This document shows positions 8,216 to 16,906 of a stretch of 64,000 bases of DNA, piece by piece. The stretch is taken from contig CAZGVE010000002.1 in assembly GCA_964528845.1 (NCBI GenBank), positions 1 to 64,000 of the forward strand, read 5' to 3'. The position numbers and the translations under genes were made by a program. The notes below the pieces were generated by a model. It searched no databases and was not told where the DNA came from. It saw only the letters and a program-made list of their open reading frames with translations. Within the stretch, counting starts at the first letter, position 1, and each line of letters begins with the position of its first letter. The stretch is from FEN-1191 sp964528845 (GTDB lineage Bacteria > Pseudomonadota > Gammaproteobacteria > Steroidobacterales > Steroidobacteraceae).

Positions 8216-9278
8216 CGCATCGCTGCACGCGCCACGTACCGAGCTGCGGCTGACGCGCGCGCTCGCCCGCCGCAACGCCGGCCGGCCACCGGTCTGGTTC
8301 ATGCGCCAGGCCGGCCGCTATCACCGGCACTACCAGCGGCTGCGCGCGCAGCATGATTTCATTGCGCTGTGCAAGGAGCCGGCGCTGGCCGCGGAAGTGA
8401 CCATGGGTCCGATCGAGGACTTCGGTTTCGATGCCGCGATCCTGTTCTCGGATCTGCTGTTTCCGCTCGAGGCGATGGGCATGGGGCTGCGCTATGCCCC
8501 CGGTCCGCAGCTGGGCTGGCACCTGAATACTCCGGCGGACCTGGCACGGCTGCATGGCGGAGCCGCGCGCGCGGCCCACATGGACTTTCAGGGCGAGGCG
8601 ATCGCACTGCTGCGCGCGCGCCTGCCTGCGGACCGGGCACTGATCGGTTTCGTCGGCGCGCCCTTCACGCTGTATGCGTACGCGGCCGCTGGCTCGCACG
8701 AGGGGTTCGTGCGCGAGGGACCGGACGGTCTCGATGACGGGCGCTATGCGGGCTTCAATGACGCTCTGCGTGAGCTGCTCGCGGGCAACATGGCGCTGCA
8801 GGCCGAGGCGGGCGCCGACTGCGTGGCCATATTCGACACCGCGGCCGGAACGCTGTCGCCGGAAGGTTTCGCGCGCCATGCGGCCGGGCCGCTCGCGGCG
8901 GTGCTGCAGCTGTTCCGGGCCCGCTGTCCGGACACGCCGGTGATCTATTACTCGCGCGATACCGGGCCTGCTCACTGGGCGGCGCTGCACGGCCTGGATT
9001 TCCAGTGCCTCGGTATCGACTGGCGGCACGACCTGGTCGAGGTGTTGCGCACGCAGGGAGCGCGTTGGAGCGTGCAGGGCAACATCGACCCGCAATGGCT
9101 GCTACTGCCCGCCAGCGAACTCGAGCCGCTGCTGCGCGCGAAATTCGAGCGCCTGCGCGCCGAGCCGGCGGCGCTGCGCGCCGGCTGGGTCTGCGGACTC
9201 GGGCACGGCGTGCTGCAGAACACTCCGGAAGAGAACGTGCACCTGGCGCTGCGGGTCCAGCGGGAGATGTTCGCATGA
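8208..9278 (+). CDS. hemE: Uroporphyrinogen decarboxylase
   Basis: Cytoplasmic HemE removes four acetate carboxyls from uroporphyrinogen III to give coproporphyrinogen III. The signature PVWFMRQAGRYHRHY is near residue 28. The catalytic-type Asp lies in ILFSDLLFP, and the C-terminal GNIDPQWLLL and GLGHGVLQNTPEENV are canonical. At 356 residues the length is normal. The GTG start overlaps the response regulator by 8 nt, and the stop overlaps hemN by ATGA. Confidence 0.97.
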   Translation: MNDASLHAPRTELRLTRALARRNAGRPPVWFMRQAGRYHRHYQRLRAQHDFIALCKEPALAAEVTMGPIEDFGFDAAILFSDLLFPLEAMGMGLRYAPGPQLGWHLNTPADLARLHGGAARAAHMDFQGEAIALLRARLPADRALIGFVGAPFTLYAYAAAGSHEGFVREGPDGLDDGRYAGFNDALRELLAGNMALQAEAGADCVAIFDTAAGTLSPEGFARHAAGPLAAVLQLFRARCPDTPVIYYSRDTGPAHWAALHGLDFQCLGIDWRHDLVEVLRTQGARWSVQGNIDPQWLLLPASELEPLLRAKFERLRAEPAALRAGWVCGLGHGVLQNTPEENVHLALRVQREMFA

Positions 9279-10645
9279 GTGTAATCGCGGGCGATCCGCT
9301 GATCGCGAAGTACGACGTCGCCGGACCACGCTACACGAGCTATCCGACCGTGCCGTACTGGGACAGCACTCCCGGGGAGGCACAGTGGCTCGGGCACGTC
9401 GCGCGCGCGCTCGAGACTCGCGACGTGCACGGTGCGGCGCTCTACCTGCATATCCCGTTCTGCAGTCACCTGTGCACGTACTGCGGGTGCAATACCCGCA
9501 TCACGCGCACGCACCAGATCGTGCTGCCGTACGTGCATTCGCTGCTCGCCGAATTCGACCTTTACCTCAAGCATCTGCCCGCGGGTCCGCTCGAGCTCGG
9601 GGAGCTGCACCTGGGGGGCGGCACGCCGACGTTCCTGACCGCCGAAGAACTCGAAGTGCTGCTCTCGGGCCTGTTCGCACGCGCGCGCCTGCGGCCCGAC
9701 GGCATCGCCTCGGTCGAGGTCGACCCGCGCGTCACGAGCGCGGACCAGCTTGCGGTGCTCGCGCGGTACGGCTTCCGCCGGATCAGCCTCGGGGTGCAGG
9801 ATTTCGATCCGCGGGTGCAGGACATCGTCAACCGCGTGCAGAGCGAGGAGCAGGTGCGGGAGGTCACGGTGGCGGCGCGTGCGCTGGGATATACCAGCGT
9901 GAATTTCGACCTGATCTACGGCCTGCCGCTGCAGACCCCCGCGAGTATCGAGTCGACCATGCAGGCCGTGCGCCGGTTGCGGCCCGACCGCATTGCGCTC
10001 TACGGCTACGCACACGTGCCGTGGATCAAGCCCGGCCAGCGCCGCTTCACCGAGGAGGATCTGCCGCAGGGGGATGAGAAGCGGGCGCTGTACGAGCTCG
10101 GCCGCGAGCGACTCGAACGTGACGGCTACCGCGAGATTGGTCTGGATCACTTCGCGCTCGAGTCCGACAGCCTCTGGCAGGCGCTGCGCTCCGGCGCGTT
10201 GCATCGCAATTTCATGGGGTACACGGACGCGTTTACCCGTCCGCTGATCGGGCTCGGGGTCTCAGCCATCGGGGATGCCGGAGATGCCTACGTACAGAAC
10301 GAGAAGGATCTGCAGCATTACCAGGAGCGTGTCGCGCGCGGCGAGCTGCCGATCCATCGCGGTCACGTGCTCGATGCCGAAGACCAGGCGCTGCGGCGCC
10401 ATATCCTGCGACTGATGACACGCCTCGCGACGCGCTGGGACAGTCCGCAGGACTACACCCCGTTCCTCGACGAGGCGGTCGACAAGCTGGCCGAGCCGGC
10501 GGCCGACGGGCTGATAGAGTTCGACGCGGCCGGCTGCCGCGTGACCGAGAAGGGGCGTGGCTACCTGCGCAACATCTGCATGGCGTTCGACGCGCGGCTC
10601 GCGCGTCGCATGCCGGAAAAAGTGCTGTTCAGCCGAACGGTCTAG
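9275..10645 (+). CDS. hemN: Oxygen-independent coproporphyrinogen III oxidase
   Basis: Radical-SAM enzyme converting coproporphyrinogen III to protoporphyrinogen IX without oxygen. The start ATG at 9275 overlaps the hemE stop and gives a 456-residue protein, the usual length. The N-terminal GPRYTSYPTVPYW is diagnostic of true HemN. The 4Fe-4S ligands are C63, C67 and C70 in CSHLCTYC, followed by C72. LHLGGGTPTFL and SLGVQDFDPRVQ are further SAM-binding and core motifs. Its stop overlaps the convergent hemJ by 4 bp. No oxygen-dependent hemF is in the window. Confidence 0.96.
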   Translation: MSVIAGDPLIAKYDVAGPRYTSYPTVPYWDSTPGEAQWLGHVARALETRDVHGAALYLHIPFCSHLCTYCGCNTRITRTHQIVLPYVHSLLAEFDLYLKHLPAGPLELGELHLGGGTPTFLTAEELEVLLSGLFARARLRPDGIASVEVDPRVTSADQLAVLARYGFRRISLGVQDFDPRVQDIVNRVQSEEQVREVTVAARALGYTSVNFDLIYGLPLQTPASIESTMQAVRRLRPDRIALYGYAHVPWIKPGQRRFTEEDLPQGDEKRALYELGRERLERDGYREIGLDHFALESDSLWQALRSGALHRNFMGYTDAFTRPLIGLGVSAIGDAGDAYVQNEKDLQHYQERVARGELPIHRGHVLDAEDQALRRHILRLMTRLATRWDSPQDYTPFLDEAVDKLAEPAADGLIEFDAAGCRVTEKGRGYLRNICMAFDARLARRMPEKVLFSRTV

Positions 10646-11055
10646 AACGGCTTGACGACGGCGAGCAGGACGATCGGCACGACGAACAGCAGCGCTGTCT
10701 CGTTGAACAGTCGCAGGGCGAGCGAGCCGGGCATCGCTGCCCCACGCGCCATGCGGCCGTACAGTGCGCGGCAGGCCAGGTGGTAGCCGACCAGCCCGAG
10801 CACGAACACCAGCTTGACCATCAGCCAGCGACCGGTATCGCCGTAGCCAAGCCAGAGCGCGAGGCCGAGGCACAGCGCGAGAGTTCCCATGATCGTCATG
10901 AACGCGAACAGCCGGCGTGCCATCACGACCAGCCGCCGCACGTCCTCGCCGTGCTCCTGGCCTTCCGCGTAGTGCACGAAGATGCGCGGCAGGTAGAACA
11001 GGCCGGCGAGCCAGGCGATCACGAACAGCAGATGCAGTGCCTTGATCCAGAGCAT
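10642..11055 (-). CDS. hemJ: HemJ-type protoporphyrinogen IX oxidase
   Basis: Integral-membrane protein of the HemJ (UPF0093) family, which oxidises protoporphyrinogen IX to protoporphyrin IX. MLWIKALHLLFVIAWLAG at the N-terminus and LPRIFVHYA just after are family signatures, including the conserved His of helix 1. LMVKLVFVLGLVGYH is the central conserved segment. Four transmembrane helices are apparent. The start at 11055 gives 137 residues, the family norm; an in-frame ATG at 11103 would add 16 basic residues. It converges on hemN and completes the local set of late heme steps except ferrochelatase. Confidence 0.88.
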   Translation of the reverse strand: MLWIKALHLLFVIAWLAGLFYLPRIFVHYAEGQEHGEDVRRLVVMARRLFAFMTIMGTLALCLGLALWLGYGDTGRWLMVKLVFVLGLVGYHLACRALYGRMARGAAMPGSLALRLFNETALLFVVPIVLLAVVKPF

Positions 11056-11093
11056 GCGCCGCACGATAGCGCGCTTGCGGGTCTCCGGGCTAC

Positions 11094-11135
11094 GGCCCGC
11101 CATGGGCCGCTAAGGCCCGCCATGGCCCGCCATGG
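11094..11135. repeat. Three copies of GGCCCGCCATGG
   Basis: The 12-mer occurs at 11094-11105, 11114-11125 and 11124-11135, in the gap between hemJ and the acyltransferase gene. The last two copies overlap by 2 bp. Each contains an NcoI-like CCATGG palindrome. Function is unknown. Confidence 0.7.
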
Positions 11136-11158
11136 CCCGGTTGGCTAGACTGGCCCGA

Positions 11159-12055
11159 ATGTCGCTATCCCTCGACGCCACCACGCCCGAGCGGTCCGAG
11201 GGCCGCTCGGCCTGGTGGCTGCGCTCACTCGCCTTGCTGCCGTGGGGAGCGCTGTACGCGCTGGCTGCCGCGCTGGCGTTCCTGCTCCGCCATGTCGTGC
11301 GCTACCGCGTCCGCGTCGCACGCGCGAACCTGAAGCGCTGCTTTCCGGAACTCCCGCCGGCGCAGATCGAGGTGCTGCTCGACTCGCATTACCGCCAGCT
11401 CGCGCAGGTCGCCGTCGAGGCCATCAAGATCCTGCGCATGCCGCCTTCGGAGATGCGCGCGCGCGTGCCGGTCGTCGCTTTCGAGCCGGTGCAGGCCGAG
11501 CTGGACGCCGGGCGTTCGGTACTGCTGCTGGCCGCGCACCAGTGCAACTGGGAGTGGGCGCTGCACGCGATCACCCTGCGCCTGGGCGTACCGCTCGATG
11601 CCGCCTACAAGCCGCTGCACGCACCGGCTGCGGATCGCGAGCTGCGCCGCCTGCGCACCCGCTATGGCGCACACCTGGTTGCGGCAAAGAGGATCGTGCG
11701 CGAGATCGCGCGTCGGCGCGGTCAGCTGCACGGGCTCGCGCTGATGGCCGATCAGATGCCCTCCTCGAGCGCCAGCCGGCAATGGCTGCGCTTTCTCGGC
11801 ACCGATACTGCGTTCTACCCAGGTCCCGGCGAGATCGCGCGTCTCAGTGGCTATGCGGCGTTCTTCGTGGCGATGCGGCGCACCGGCCGCGGCCGCTACG
11901 AATGCCGCATCGAGCAGCTGTGCGCCGCAGGCGAACGGCTGGAACCGGCACAGTTCACGCTCCGCTACGCGCGCTGCGTCGAGCAGCAGGTGCGTGACGC
12001 GCCGGCGGACTGGACCTGGGGGCATCGGCGCTGGAAGCTCATGCCACCGACCTGA
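11159..12055 (+). CDS. LpxL/HtrB-family lipid A-type acyltransferase
   Basis: Predicted inner-membrane acyltransferase transferring fatty acyl groups to a lipid A-like or other lipid acceptor. A hydrophobic anchor (about residues 27-45) precedes the catalytic HxxxxE motif, here AHQCNWE (H127, E132). MADQMPSSSASRQW and FLGTDTAFYPGP match the family's substrate-binding DQxP and pocket regions. The start at 11159 (MSLSLDA) was chosen over the longer frame from 11132, which would begin inside the 12-mer repeats. Its 3' end overlaps the convergent membrane gene by 17 bp. Whether it is the housekeeping LpxL or a paralogue cannot be decided here. Confidence 0.85.
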   Translation: MSLSLDATTPERSEGRSAWWLRSLALLPWGALYALAAALAFLLRHVVRYRVRVARANLKRCFPELPPAQIEVLLDSHYRQLAQVAVEAIKILRMPPSEMRARVPVVAFEPVQAELDAGRSVLLLAAHQCNWEWALHAITLRLGVPLDAAYKPLHAPAADRELRRLRTRYGAHLVAAKRIVREIARRRGQLHGLALMADQMPSSSASRQWLRFLGTDTAFYPGPGEIARLSGYAAFFVAMRRTGRGRYECRIEQLCAAGERLEPAQFTLRYARCVEQQVRDAPADWTWGHRRWKLMPPT

Positions 12056-12599
12056 CCCGCGTGGCGAGCAGGCCGCGCATTGCGAGCACCAGGCTCGCCA
12101 GCACCGAGACGTAAGCGCCCGCGCCGATCGCGACTCGACGCGCGAGCGTGTCCTGCACCCGTCCGAGCGCATCCTGCGCGAGTCGCAGCAGGTCCTGCCG
12201 CACCGTGTCGGGGGCAGCATTCGCATCCAAGCGCACGCCGCTGCCATACAGCGCGGCGGCTGTCAGCAGCATCAGGATCAATGGCAGCATCCCGGCTGCC
12301 GCGCCGACCCGGCGCGCCGCCGGTGGGGCCAGCCACTGGGGCGCGAGTGCGGCGCCGAGCACCAGCAGGCACAGCATTGCAAAGCCAGCCACTCGCACAT
12401 CGCTGCCGGCGTCTACGCCGAGCAGCAGCCCCCCGGGATGGCGCAGCACCGCGAGCAGTTCGTAGAAACGCGTACCCTGGCGCAGAGCCCCAAAGCGCAC
12501 CTCTAGGCTGTCCAACGCGAACCACCCGAGGGCGATGCATCCCACGCAGGCCACTGCAATCCAGTCCCTGCTTGCGTCCGCGGCGTGCGATGGCGTCAC
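12039..12599 (-). CDS. Unknown membrane protein with four predicted helices
   Basis: Not recognised. A GTG start at 12599 gives 186 residues; longer frames to 12677 would run under the divergent lipoprotein gene. Hydrophobic segments lie near residues 15-30, 70-90, 105-125 and 160-180. Between the last two there is an amphipathic stretch (RQDLLRLAQDALGRVQDTL) that may form a coiled coil. No catalytic motif is seen. It converges on the acyltransferase and is divergent from the M23 lipoprotein. Confidence 0.55.
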   Translation of the reverse strand: MTPSHAADASRDWIAVACVGCIALGWFALDSLEVRFGALRQGTRFYELLAVLRHPGGLLLGVDAGSDVRVAGFAMLCLLVLGAALAPQWLAPPAARRVGAAAGMLPLILMLLTAAALYGSGVRLDANAAPDTVRQDLLRLAQDALGRVQDTLARRVAIGAGAYVSVLASLVLAMRGLLATRVRSVA

Positions 12600-12667
12600 A
12601 GTGTGCTGCTCCCTGCCAATCTCGCTAGGATATAGCCACCCAATTGTTCCCGGGAGTCCTGCGCGCC

Positions 12668-13477
12668 GTGCAGTCATGGCGGTTCCTAGCGATCGCGCCC
12701 CTGGCCGGCCTGCTCGCCACCGGCTGCGCGACCGTGGCCGAGAAGCCCTGGGTCCAGAGTGCCGAGCACACCTCGGAAAAGGCGGTCACTGTCGCGGCCA
12801 AGGCTTCCCGGGCGGCCGCGAGCCTGGCGGCGACCCAGGCCGCCGCTGCCTACCAGCGCATGCAGCACTACCTGGCCGAGAAGGACGTGCTCAAGACCTT
12901 CACCGATGCGGGCGAGCACAGCGAGGTCGAGGTGCTCGCGGTGCTGCATCGGGCTACCGCGGCCGGATCGACCGCCAGGCCGGGAAACGCCGCTGCCCCG
13001 ACGCCAGGAGCGGCACCCGCTCTGCCGACACGCTACGCGGGGCAGCTGCGCTGGCCGCTCGATGCCGGAGTCGTCAGTTCAGAGTTCGGTGCGCGCTGGG
13101 GCAAGCTGCACAAGGGCATCGACATCGCCGCCGACACGGGCGAACCGGTCTATGCCGTCGCGGACGGGACCGTCATCTACGCCGGCAGTGGGCTGCGCGG
13201 CTACGGCAACGTCGTGATCATCCAGCACGACAGCAAGCTGAGCACGCTGTATGCGCACAACAGCGAATTGAAGGTCAAGCAGGGGGATCGGGTCACGCAG
13301 GGTATGCTGCTCGCGCTGCTCGGGAGCACCGGCCGCTCGACCGGACCGCACGTGCATTTCGAGATCCGCGAGGGCGATGCCGCTGTGAATCCTCGCTCCG
13401 TGCTGCCGGCCTCGAAACTGGCGGATGCCGGCGGCGAGGCCGCGATCGGCGCCCCGGATTTGTTAGCGCGGCAGTGA
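12668..13477 (+). CDS. M23-family LytM-like lipoprotein
   Basis: Envelope lipoprotein of the EnvC/NlpD type, acting on or regulating cleavage of peptidoglycan crosslinks. A lipobox LLATGC puts the acylated Cys at residue 20 from the GTG 12668 start (TTG 12644 is also open). An Ala-rich helical linker (about residues 35-120) follows. The M23 domain has HKGID (H148, D152), H197 in YAHNSE and GPHVHFE (H228, H230), so all four metal/catalytic positions appear present. It could be an active endopeptidase rather than a degenerate activator. The stop overlaps the convergent small pigment-operon gene by 15 bp. Confidence 0.87.
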   Translation: MQSWRFLAIAPLAGLLATGCATVAEKPWVQSAEHTSEKAVTVAAKASRAAASLAATQAAAAYQRMQHYLAEKDVLKTFTDAGEHSEVEVLAVLHRATAAGSTARPGNAAAPTPGAAPALPTRYAGQLRWPLDAGVVSSEFGARWGKLHKGIDIAADTGEPVYAVADGTVIYAGSGLRGYGNVVIIQHDSKLSTLYAHNSELKVKQGDRVTQGMLLALLGSTGRSTGPHVHFEIREGDAAVNPRSVLPASKLADAGGEAAIGAPDLLARQ

Positions 13478-13732
13478 ACGCCGTACCGCAATAGTCTTGC
13501 CCGCATGCTGCGCCGCGCCCAGAGGCGCGACCGGGCGTGCGCCGATCGGCTGGACGGTCCGGCGGTGCGTCGATGCCGCGGCCGGCGTGCGCAGCACCGG
13601 GGCTGCGGGCTGTGCAGGCGCTGAGAACACGATCGCCGGTGCTCCCAGCAGCCCTGCGGCGGCGCCGAGCGCCAGCACCGGCTGCCGTGCCGCGACCCAC
13701 CAGCTGCGAGTGGCGGCGGTGCTGCCTTTCAC
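13463..13732 (-). CDS. Small Ala/Pro-rich protein coupled to fabG
   Basis: An 89-residue protein of no recognised family. The GTG start at 13732 overlaps the fabG stop as GTGA, the pattern used throughout the operon, which argues that it is real. It has a basic N-terminus (TRSWWVAARQ), one hydrophobic segment (about residues 17-38) and a low-complexity Ala/Pro/Arg tail. It may be a single-pass or secreted protein. It is the last gene of the pigment operon and ends inside the convergent M23 gene. Confidence 0.5.
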   Translation of the reverse strand: MKGSTAATRSWWVAARQPVLALGAAAGLLGAPAIVFSAPAQPAAPVLRTPAAASTHRRTVQPIGARPVAPLGAAQHAGKTIAVRRSLPR

Positions 13733-14460
13733 GTCATGCCTCCGTTGATGGAGACGACCTGGCCGGTAATATAGGCCGCCGCATCGCTGGTCAGGAAAGC
13801 AACCAGGTGGGCGACCTCCTCGGCGGTCCCGGGCCGCCGCAGCGGCACCAGGCGCTCGATTGCCGCGGCATCGAAGCTCTCCGCGCTCATCGGCGAGGCG
13901 ATGATGCCGGGGGCGACGGCATTGACGGTGATGCCGCGGCTTGCCACCTCGAGCGCGAGTGCGCGCGTCGCGGCATTCAGGGCACCTTTGGCGGCGGCAT
14001 AGTTCACCTGGCCGCGATTGCCGATCAGTGCGGCCACCGAGGACATGTTGATGATGCGCCCCCAGCGGGTGCGGATCATCGGCAGCAGCAGCGGCTGCGT
14101 CACGTGAAAGAACCCGTTCAGCGATACGTCGATGACGTGATGCCACTGTTGCGCGCGCATGCCGGGCAGCACCGCATCATCGTGCACGCCGGCGTTGTTC
14201 ACGAGGATCTGGATCGGTCCGTCCTCGAGCAGTCCGTGCAGCGCGGTGCCGGCCGCGGCCGCGTCGGTTACGTCGAACTGCAGGCTGCGCGCGCTCGCAC
14301 CGTCCGCACGCAGCGCGCGCACCAGCGCTTCGGCCTGCTCCACTCCGCGATGCGCATGCACGCAGATCTCATGGCCCAGCCGCGCCAGGGCCCGGCAGAT
14401 CGCCGCACCGAGCGCGCCGCTCGCCCCGGTCACCAGCGCGCGGCGCGCGGCGGTGCTCAT
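13729..14460 (-). CDS. fabG: 3-oxoacyl-ACP reductase of the polyene operon
   Basis: SDR-family ketoreductase of 243 residues that reduces the beta-keto group after each chain extension (the ApeQ role in aryl polyene pathways). The cofactor motif TGASGALG is near the N-terminus. NNAG, the catalytic Ser in MSSVAAL and YAAAK (Tyr/Lys) are all present, as is the C-terminal INGGMT. It overlaps the dehydratase stop by ATGA (14457-14460). This is a dedicated pathway copy: fabD, fabH and a separate acpP are not nearby. Confidence 0.93.
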   Translation of the reverse strand: MSTAARRALVTGASGALGAAICRALARLGHEICVHAHRGVEQAEALVRALRADGASARSLQFDVTDAAAAGTALHGLLEDGPIQILVNNAGVHDDAVLPGMRAQQWHHVIDVSLNGFFHVTQPLLLPMIRTRWGRIINMSSVAALIGNRGQVNYAAAKGALNAATRALALEVASRGITVNAVAPGIIASPMSAESFDAAAIERLVPLRRPGTAEEVAHLVAFLTSDAAAYITGQVVSINGGMT

Positions 14461-14906
14461 CGCGCATGCCCCGCGGCCGCGCCGAACCATAGGCTGGCGC
14501 GGCCCCGCGCGAGCAGCCGATCCGCATGCCGGAGGCTGAAGTCGTAGAGCGCGCCGTCCGCGCCGGACTGCAGGAGGCAGGCCTCTACCAGCAGTTCGCC
14601 TTCCAGGTCGTCCAATCGCGCCACGTACAGGTCCACGGCGCGTGCACTGGTCAGAAGTCCGGGCGCAGCGGCTGCATGGGGCCCCGCTCCGGTGAGCGCG
14701 CCATGCACGGCCATCGCCTGAGCTGCGTATTCCAGCGCGCAGCCCGCGCCGAGCCGGCCGTGGTAGCGCAGCGGATGATCGGCGGCGCGGTGCGTCGCGG
14801 TCGCGCACTCGATCCGCCCGGCGTCCCACGCGCATACCGCATCGAGCAGGCACATCCGGCCGCGGTGCGGAATACGGCGTTCGATCCATGCGCGATCGAG
14901 CCTCAT
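14457..14906 (-). CDS. ApeP-like 3-hydroxyacyl-ACP dehydratase
   Basis: A 149-residue hot-dog-fold dehydratase. The N-terminal IPHRGRMCLLD, with His at residue 14, is the hallmark of the aryl-polyene dehydratases (ApeP type) rather than FabA or FabZ. GCALEYAAQAMAVHGAL provides the central helix with the acidic residue. In the pathway it would remove water to form the conjugated double bonds. It sits between the chain-length partner and fabG, with 4-bp overlaps on both sides. Confidence 0.87.
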   Translation of the reverse strand: MRLDRAWIERRIPHRGRMCLLDAVCAWDAGRIECATATHRAADHPLRYHGRLGAGCALEYAAQAMAVHGALTGAGPHAAAAPGLLTSARAVDLYVARLDDLEGELLVEACLLQSGADGALYDFSLRHADRLLARGRASLWFGAAAGHAR

Positions 14907-15706
14907 GCGTCGATCCGCACGCGCAGTCGCGCGGTGTCGAGATAGTCGAGCACGACGCCCGCCGGCGCGTGGCCCGATCCTCGCGCGAGTCGCTCAAGCA
15001 GCGGCAGCGCGCGCGCGGCCGGAATTGAGGTGCGCATGGCCTCGAGCACGGGATCGGCAATGGTGTCGGCCATGTCGGCGCTGAGCCCGACGCGCAGGGT
15101 CGCGCGCGCGCCCGGCGCGCCCGCCGGGCCGAGTACCAGCGCCACGCCGAAGGCATCCGGAATCGGACGCTTCGCGTACAGCGGTGGCGGGTAGTCGGCG
15201 TCGTAGGCGATGAGCAGCACGGCCTCGCCCGTCTCCGCGACCTGCGCCATCGCCTCGAGCAGTCCGGCACCGAAGCTTGCGTCAAAAGCGCACAGCGCGA
15301 TCGAGGGCAGGGTGCAGCCCTGCGCGATGCTCCAGTAGCCGGACGCGGCGTTGTGCACCGAATTGTGGAACCGCGTCGGGGAGATCAGACGCTCCGGAGT
15401 GGCGAGCGCTTCGCAGATCGCGTGCAGGTTCTCGCCGTCACCCCCCGAGGAACTGAACACGCTCGGCAGCGTGCGCGCCTCGCGTCCCGATTGACCCACG
15501 GCCTGCGCACCCACCGCGAGGGCGAGGCGAATCAGGCGGCCGGCGCGCCGGCGCTCGGTCGCGGGCAACGCGGTCGGCTCCGGCAGCACGGTGCGCGCGC
15601 TGACATGGGGCCGCTCGCCTGCGAGCACGGCTGCGGTCGCGTTCCAGTCCGACAGGCCAGGCCCGAGCACGCCCACGCCCTCGATGCAGGCGACCAGTTC
15701 GCTCAC
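14903..15706 (-). CDS. Ketosynthase partner, chain-length-factor type
   Basis: A 267-residue beta-ketoacyl synthase N-terminal-like protein (the ApeC role). It aligns with the first half of a ketosynthase: GVGVLGPG, SSSGGDGENLH and FHNSVHNAASGYWSIA are typical of aryl polyene clusters. The active-site TACSSS of true ketosynthases is absent (ALCAFDAS instead), and there is no C-terminal HGT or GH His region. It should therefore be the non-catalytic partner of the ketosynthase that starts 5' of it. GTG start, 9 nt after the ketosynthase stop. Confidence 0.87.
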   Translation of the reverse strand: MSELVACIEGVGVLGPGLSDWNATAAVLAGERPHVSARTVLPEPTALPATERRRAGRLIRLALAVGAQAVGQSGREARTLPSVFSSSGGDGENLHAICEALATPERLISPTRFHNSVHNAASGYWSIAQGCTLPSIALCAFDASFGAGLLEAMAQVAETGEAVLLIAYDADYPPPLYAKRPIPDAFGVALVLGPAGAPGARATLRVGLSADMADTIADPVLEAMRTSIPAARALPLLERLARGSGHAPAGVVLDYLDTARLRVRIDA

Positions 15707-15715
15707 CCGCGATTC

Positions 15716-16906
15716 CTACGCGCGCCCGAACAGCAACGCGCAGTTGGCGCCGCCGAAGCCGAATGAATTGCTGAGCACACGGCGCAGGGGCAGATCGTGG
15801 TTCACGGTCTCGTAGCGCAGCGCGAGGCGCGGGTCCGGTTCGTGCGTGTTCAGGCCGCCCGGCAGCAGACCGTGGCGCAGCGCCAGCGCGCAGATCACGG
15901 CCTCGAGTGCGCCGGCCGCGCCGAGCGTGTGTCCCATGGCCGCTTTGGTCGAGCTGCAGCGCGTGCCGGTGCCGAACAGGCTGGTGATCGCATGGCCCTC
16001 GGCACTGTCATTGCTCGGAGTGCCCGTGCCATGCAGGTTGATGTAGTCCACCAGCTCCGGGGCGATGCCGGCCGCGTCGAGCGCGCGCTGCATGGCCTCG
16101 CGCGCACCGGCTCCCTGCGGATGCGGACTCGACATGTGGTACGCATCCGCCGATTCGCCGATGCCTTGCAGCAGGATCGCCTCGGGGGCCACGCTCGCCG
16201 GCGCGCGCTCCAGCAGCACGAAGGCAGCCGCCTCGCCGATCGACAGGCCGTCGCGCCGCACGTCGAACGGTCGGCACGGTCCGCTCGCGGTCAGCTGCAG
16301 CGCGTGGAAGCCGTACAGCGTCGTCAGGCACAGGGAATCCACACCACCGACCACCGCGGCGTCGATCATTCCGGCAGCCAGCATGCGCGCCGCAGCCGGA
16401 AAGGCCTTGGCGCTCGAGGAGCAGGCGGTCGAGATCGTGACCGCGGGTCCGGTCAGCCCGAGCGCCCGGCGCACGTAGTCGGTGACGGAAAAGGAGTTGT
16501 GCCGATGCGCATAGTCGTAGCGGCGCGGCAGCGCACCGCTGTCCGGATCGCGCTCGCGATAGGCCAGCTCGGTCTCGAGGATGCCGGAGGTGCTCGTGCC
16601 GAGGAACACGCCGACGCGATCGGCGCCATGGCGCGCGGCACTGTTGCGCACCGCGTCCGCGAATCCGTCCTGCATCAGCCCCAGCTGCGCCAGCCGGTTG
16701 TTGCGGCACGCGAAGGCGGCGAGCGGCGCGGGCAGATCCACGGCATCGAGATCCGGGACCGCGCCGATCTGCATGTCGAGCCGTGCGCTCTCGAAATGGC
16801 ACTGCGCGAGCGCACTGCGGCGCTCGCGCAGTGCGCCGAGCGTGGCTGCCAGTCCGGCTCCGAGCGCGCTCGTGGCGGTCATTGCTGCCAGCAGTACCGG
16901 CTTCAT
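15716..16906 (-). CDS. Beta-ketoacyl-ACP synthase of the polyene pathway
   Basis: Elongating ketosynthase (FabF-like, the ApeO role), 396 residues from ATG 16906. The Cys-His-His triad is intact: C162 in STACSSSAK, H292 in LHGTGTPSND and H326 in MGHTLGA. GVFLGTSTSGILETE is typical of the aryl polyene branch. It condenses malonyl-ACP with the growing aryl polyene chain together with the neighbouring chain-length partner. It overlaps the methyltransferase stop by ATGA. Only one catalytic ketosynthase is present in the locus. Confidence 0.93.
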   Translation of the reverse strand: MKPVLLAAMTATSALGAGLAATLGALRERRSALAQCHFESARLDMQIGAVPDLDAVDLPAPLAAFACRNNRLAQLGLMQDGFADAVRNSAARHGADRVGVFLGTSTSGILETELAYRERDPDSGALPRRYDYAHRHNSFSVTDYVRRALGLTGPAVTISTACSSSAKAFPAAARMLAAGMIDAAVVGGVDSLCLTTLYGFHALQLTASGPCRPFDVRRDGLSIGEAAAFVLLERAPASVAPEAILLQGIGESADAYHMSSPHPQGAGAREAMQRALDAAGIAPELVDYINLHGTGTPSNDSAEGHAITSLFGTGTRCSSTKAAMGHTLGAAGALEAVICALALRHGLLPGGLNTHEPDPRLALRYETVNHDLPLRRVLSNSFGFGGANCALLFGRA

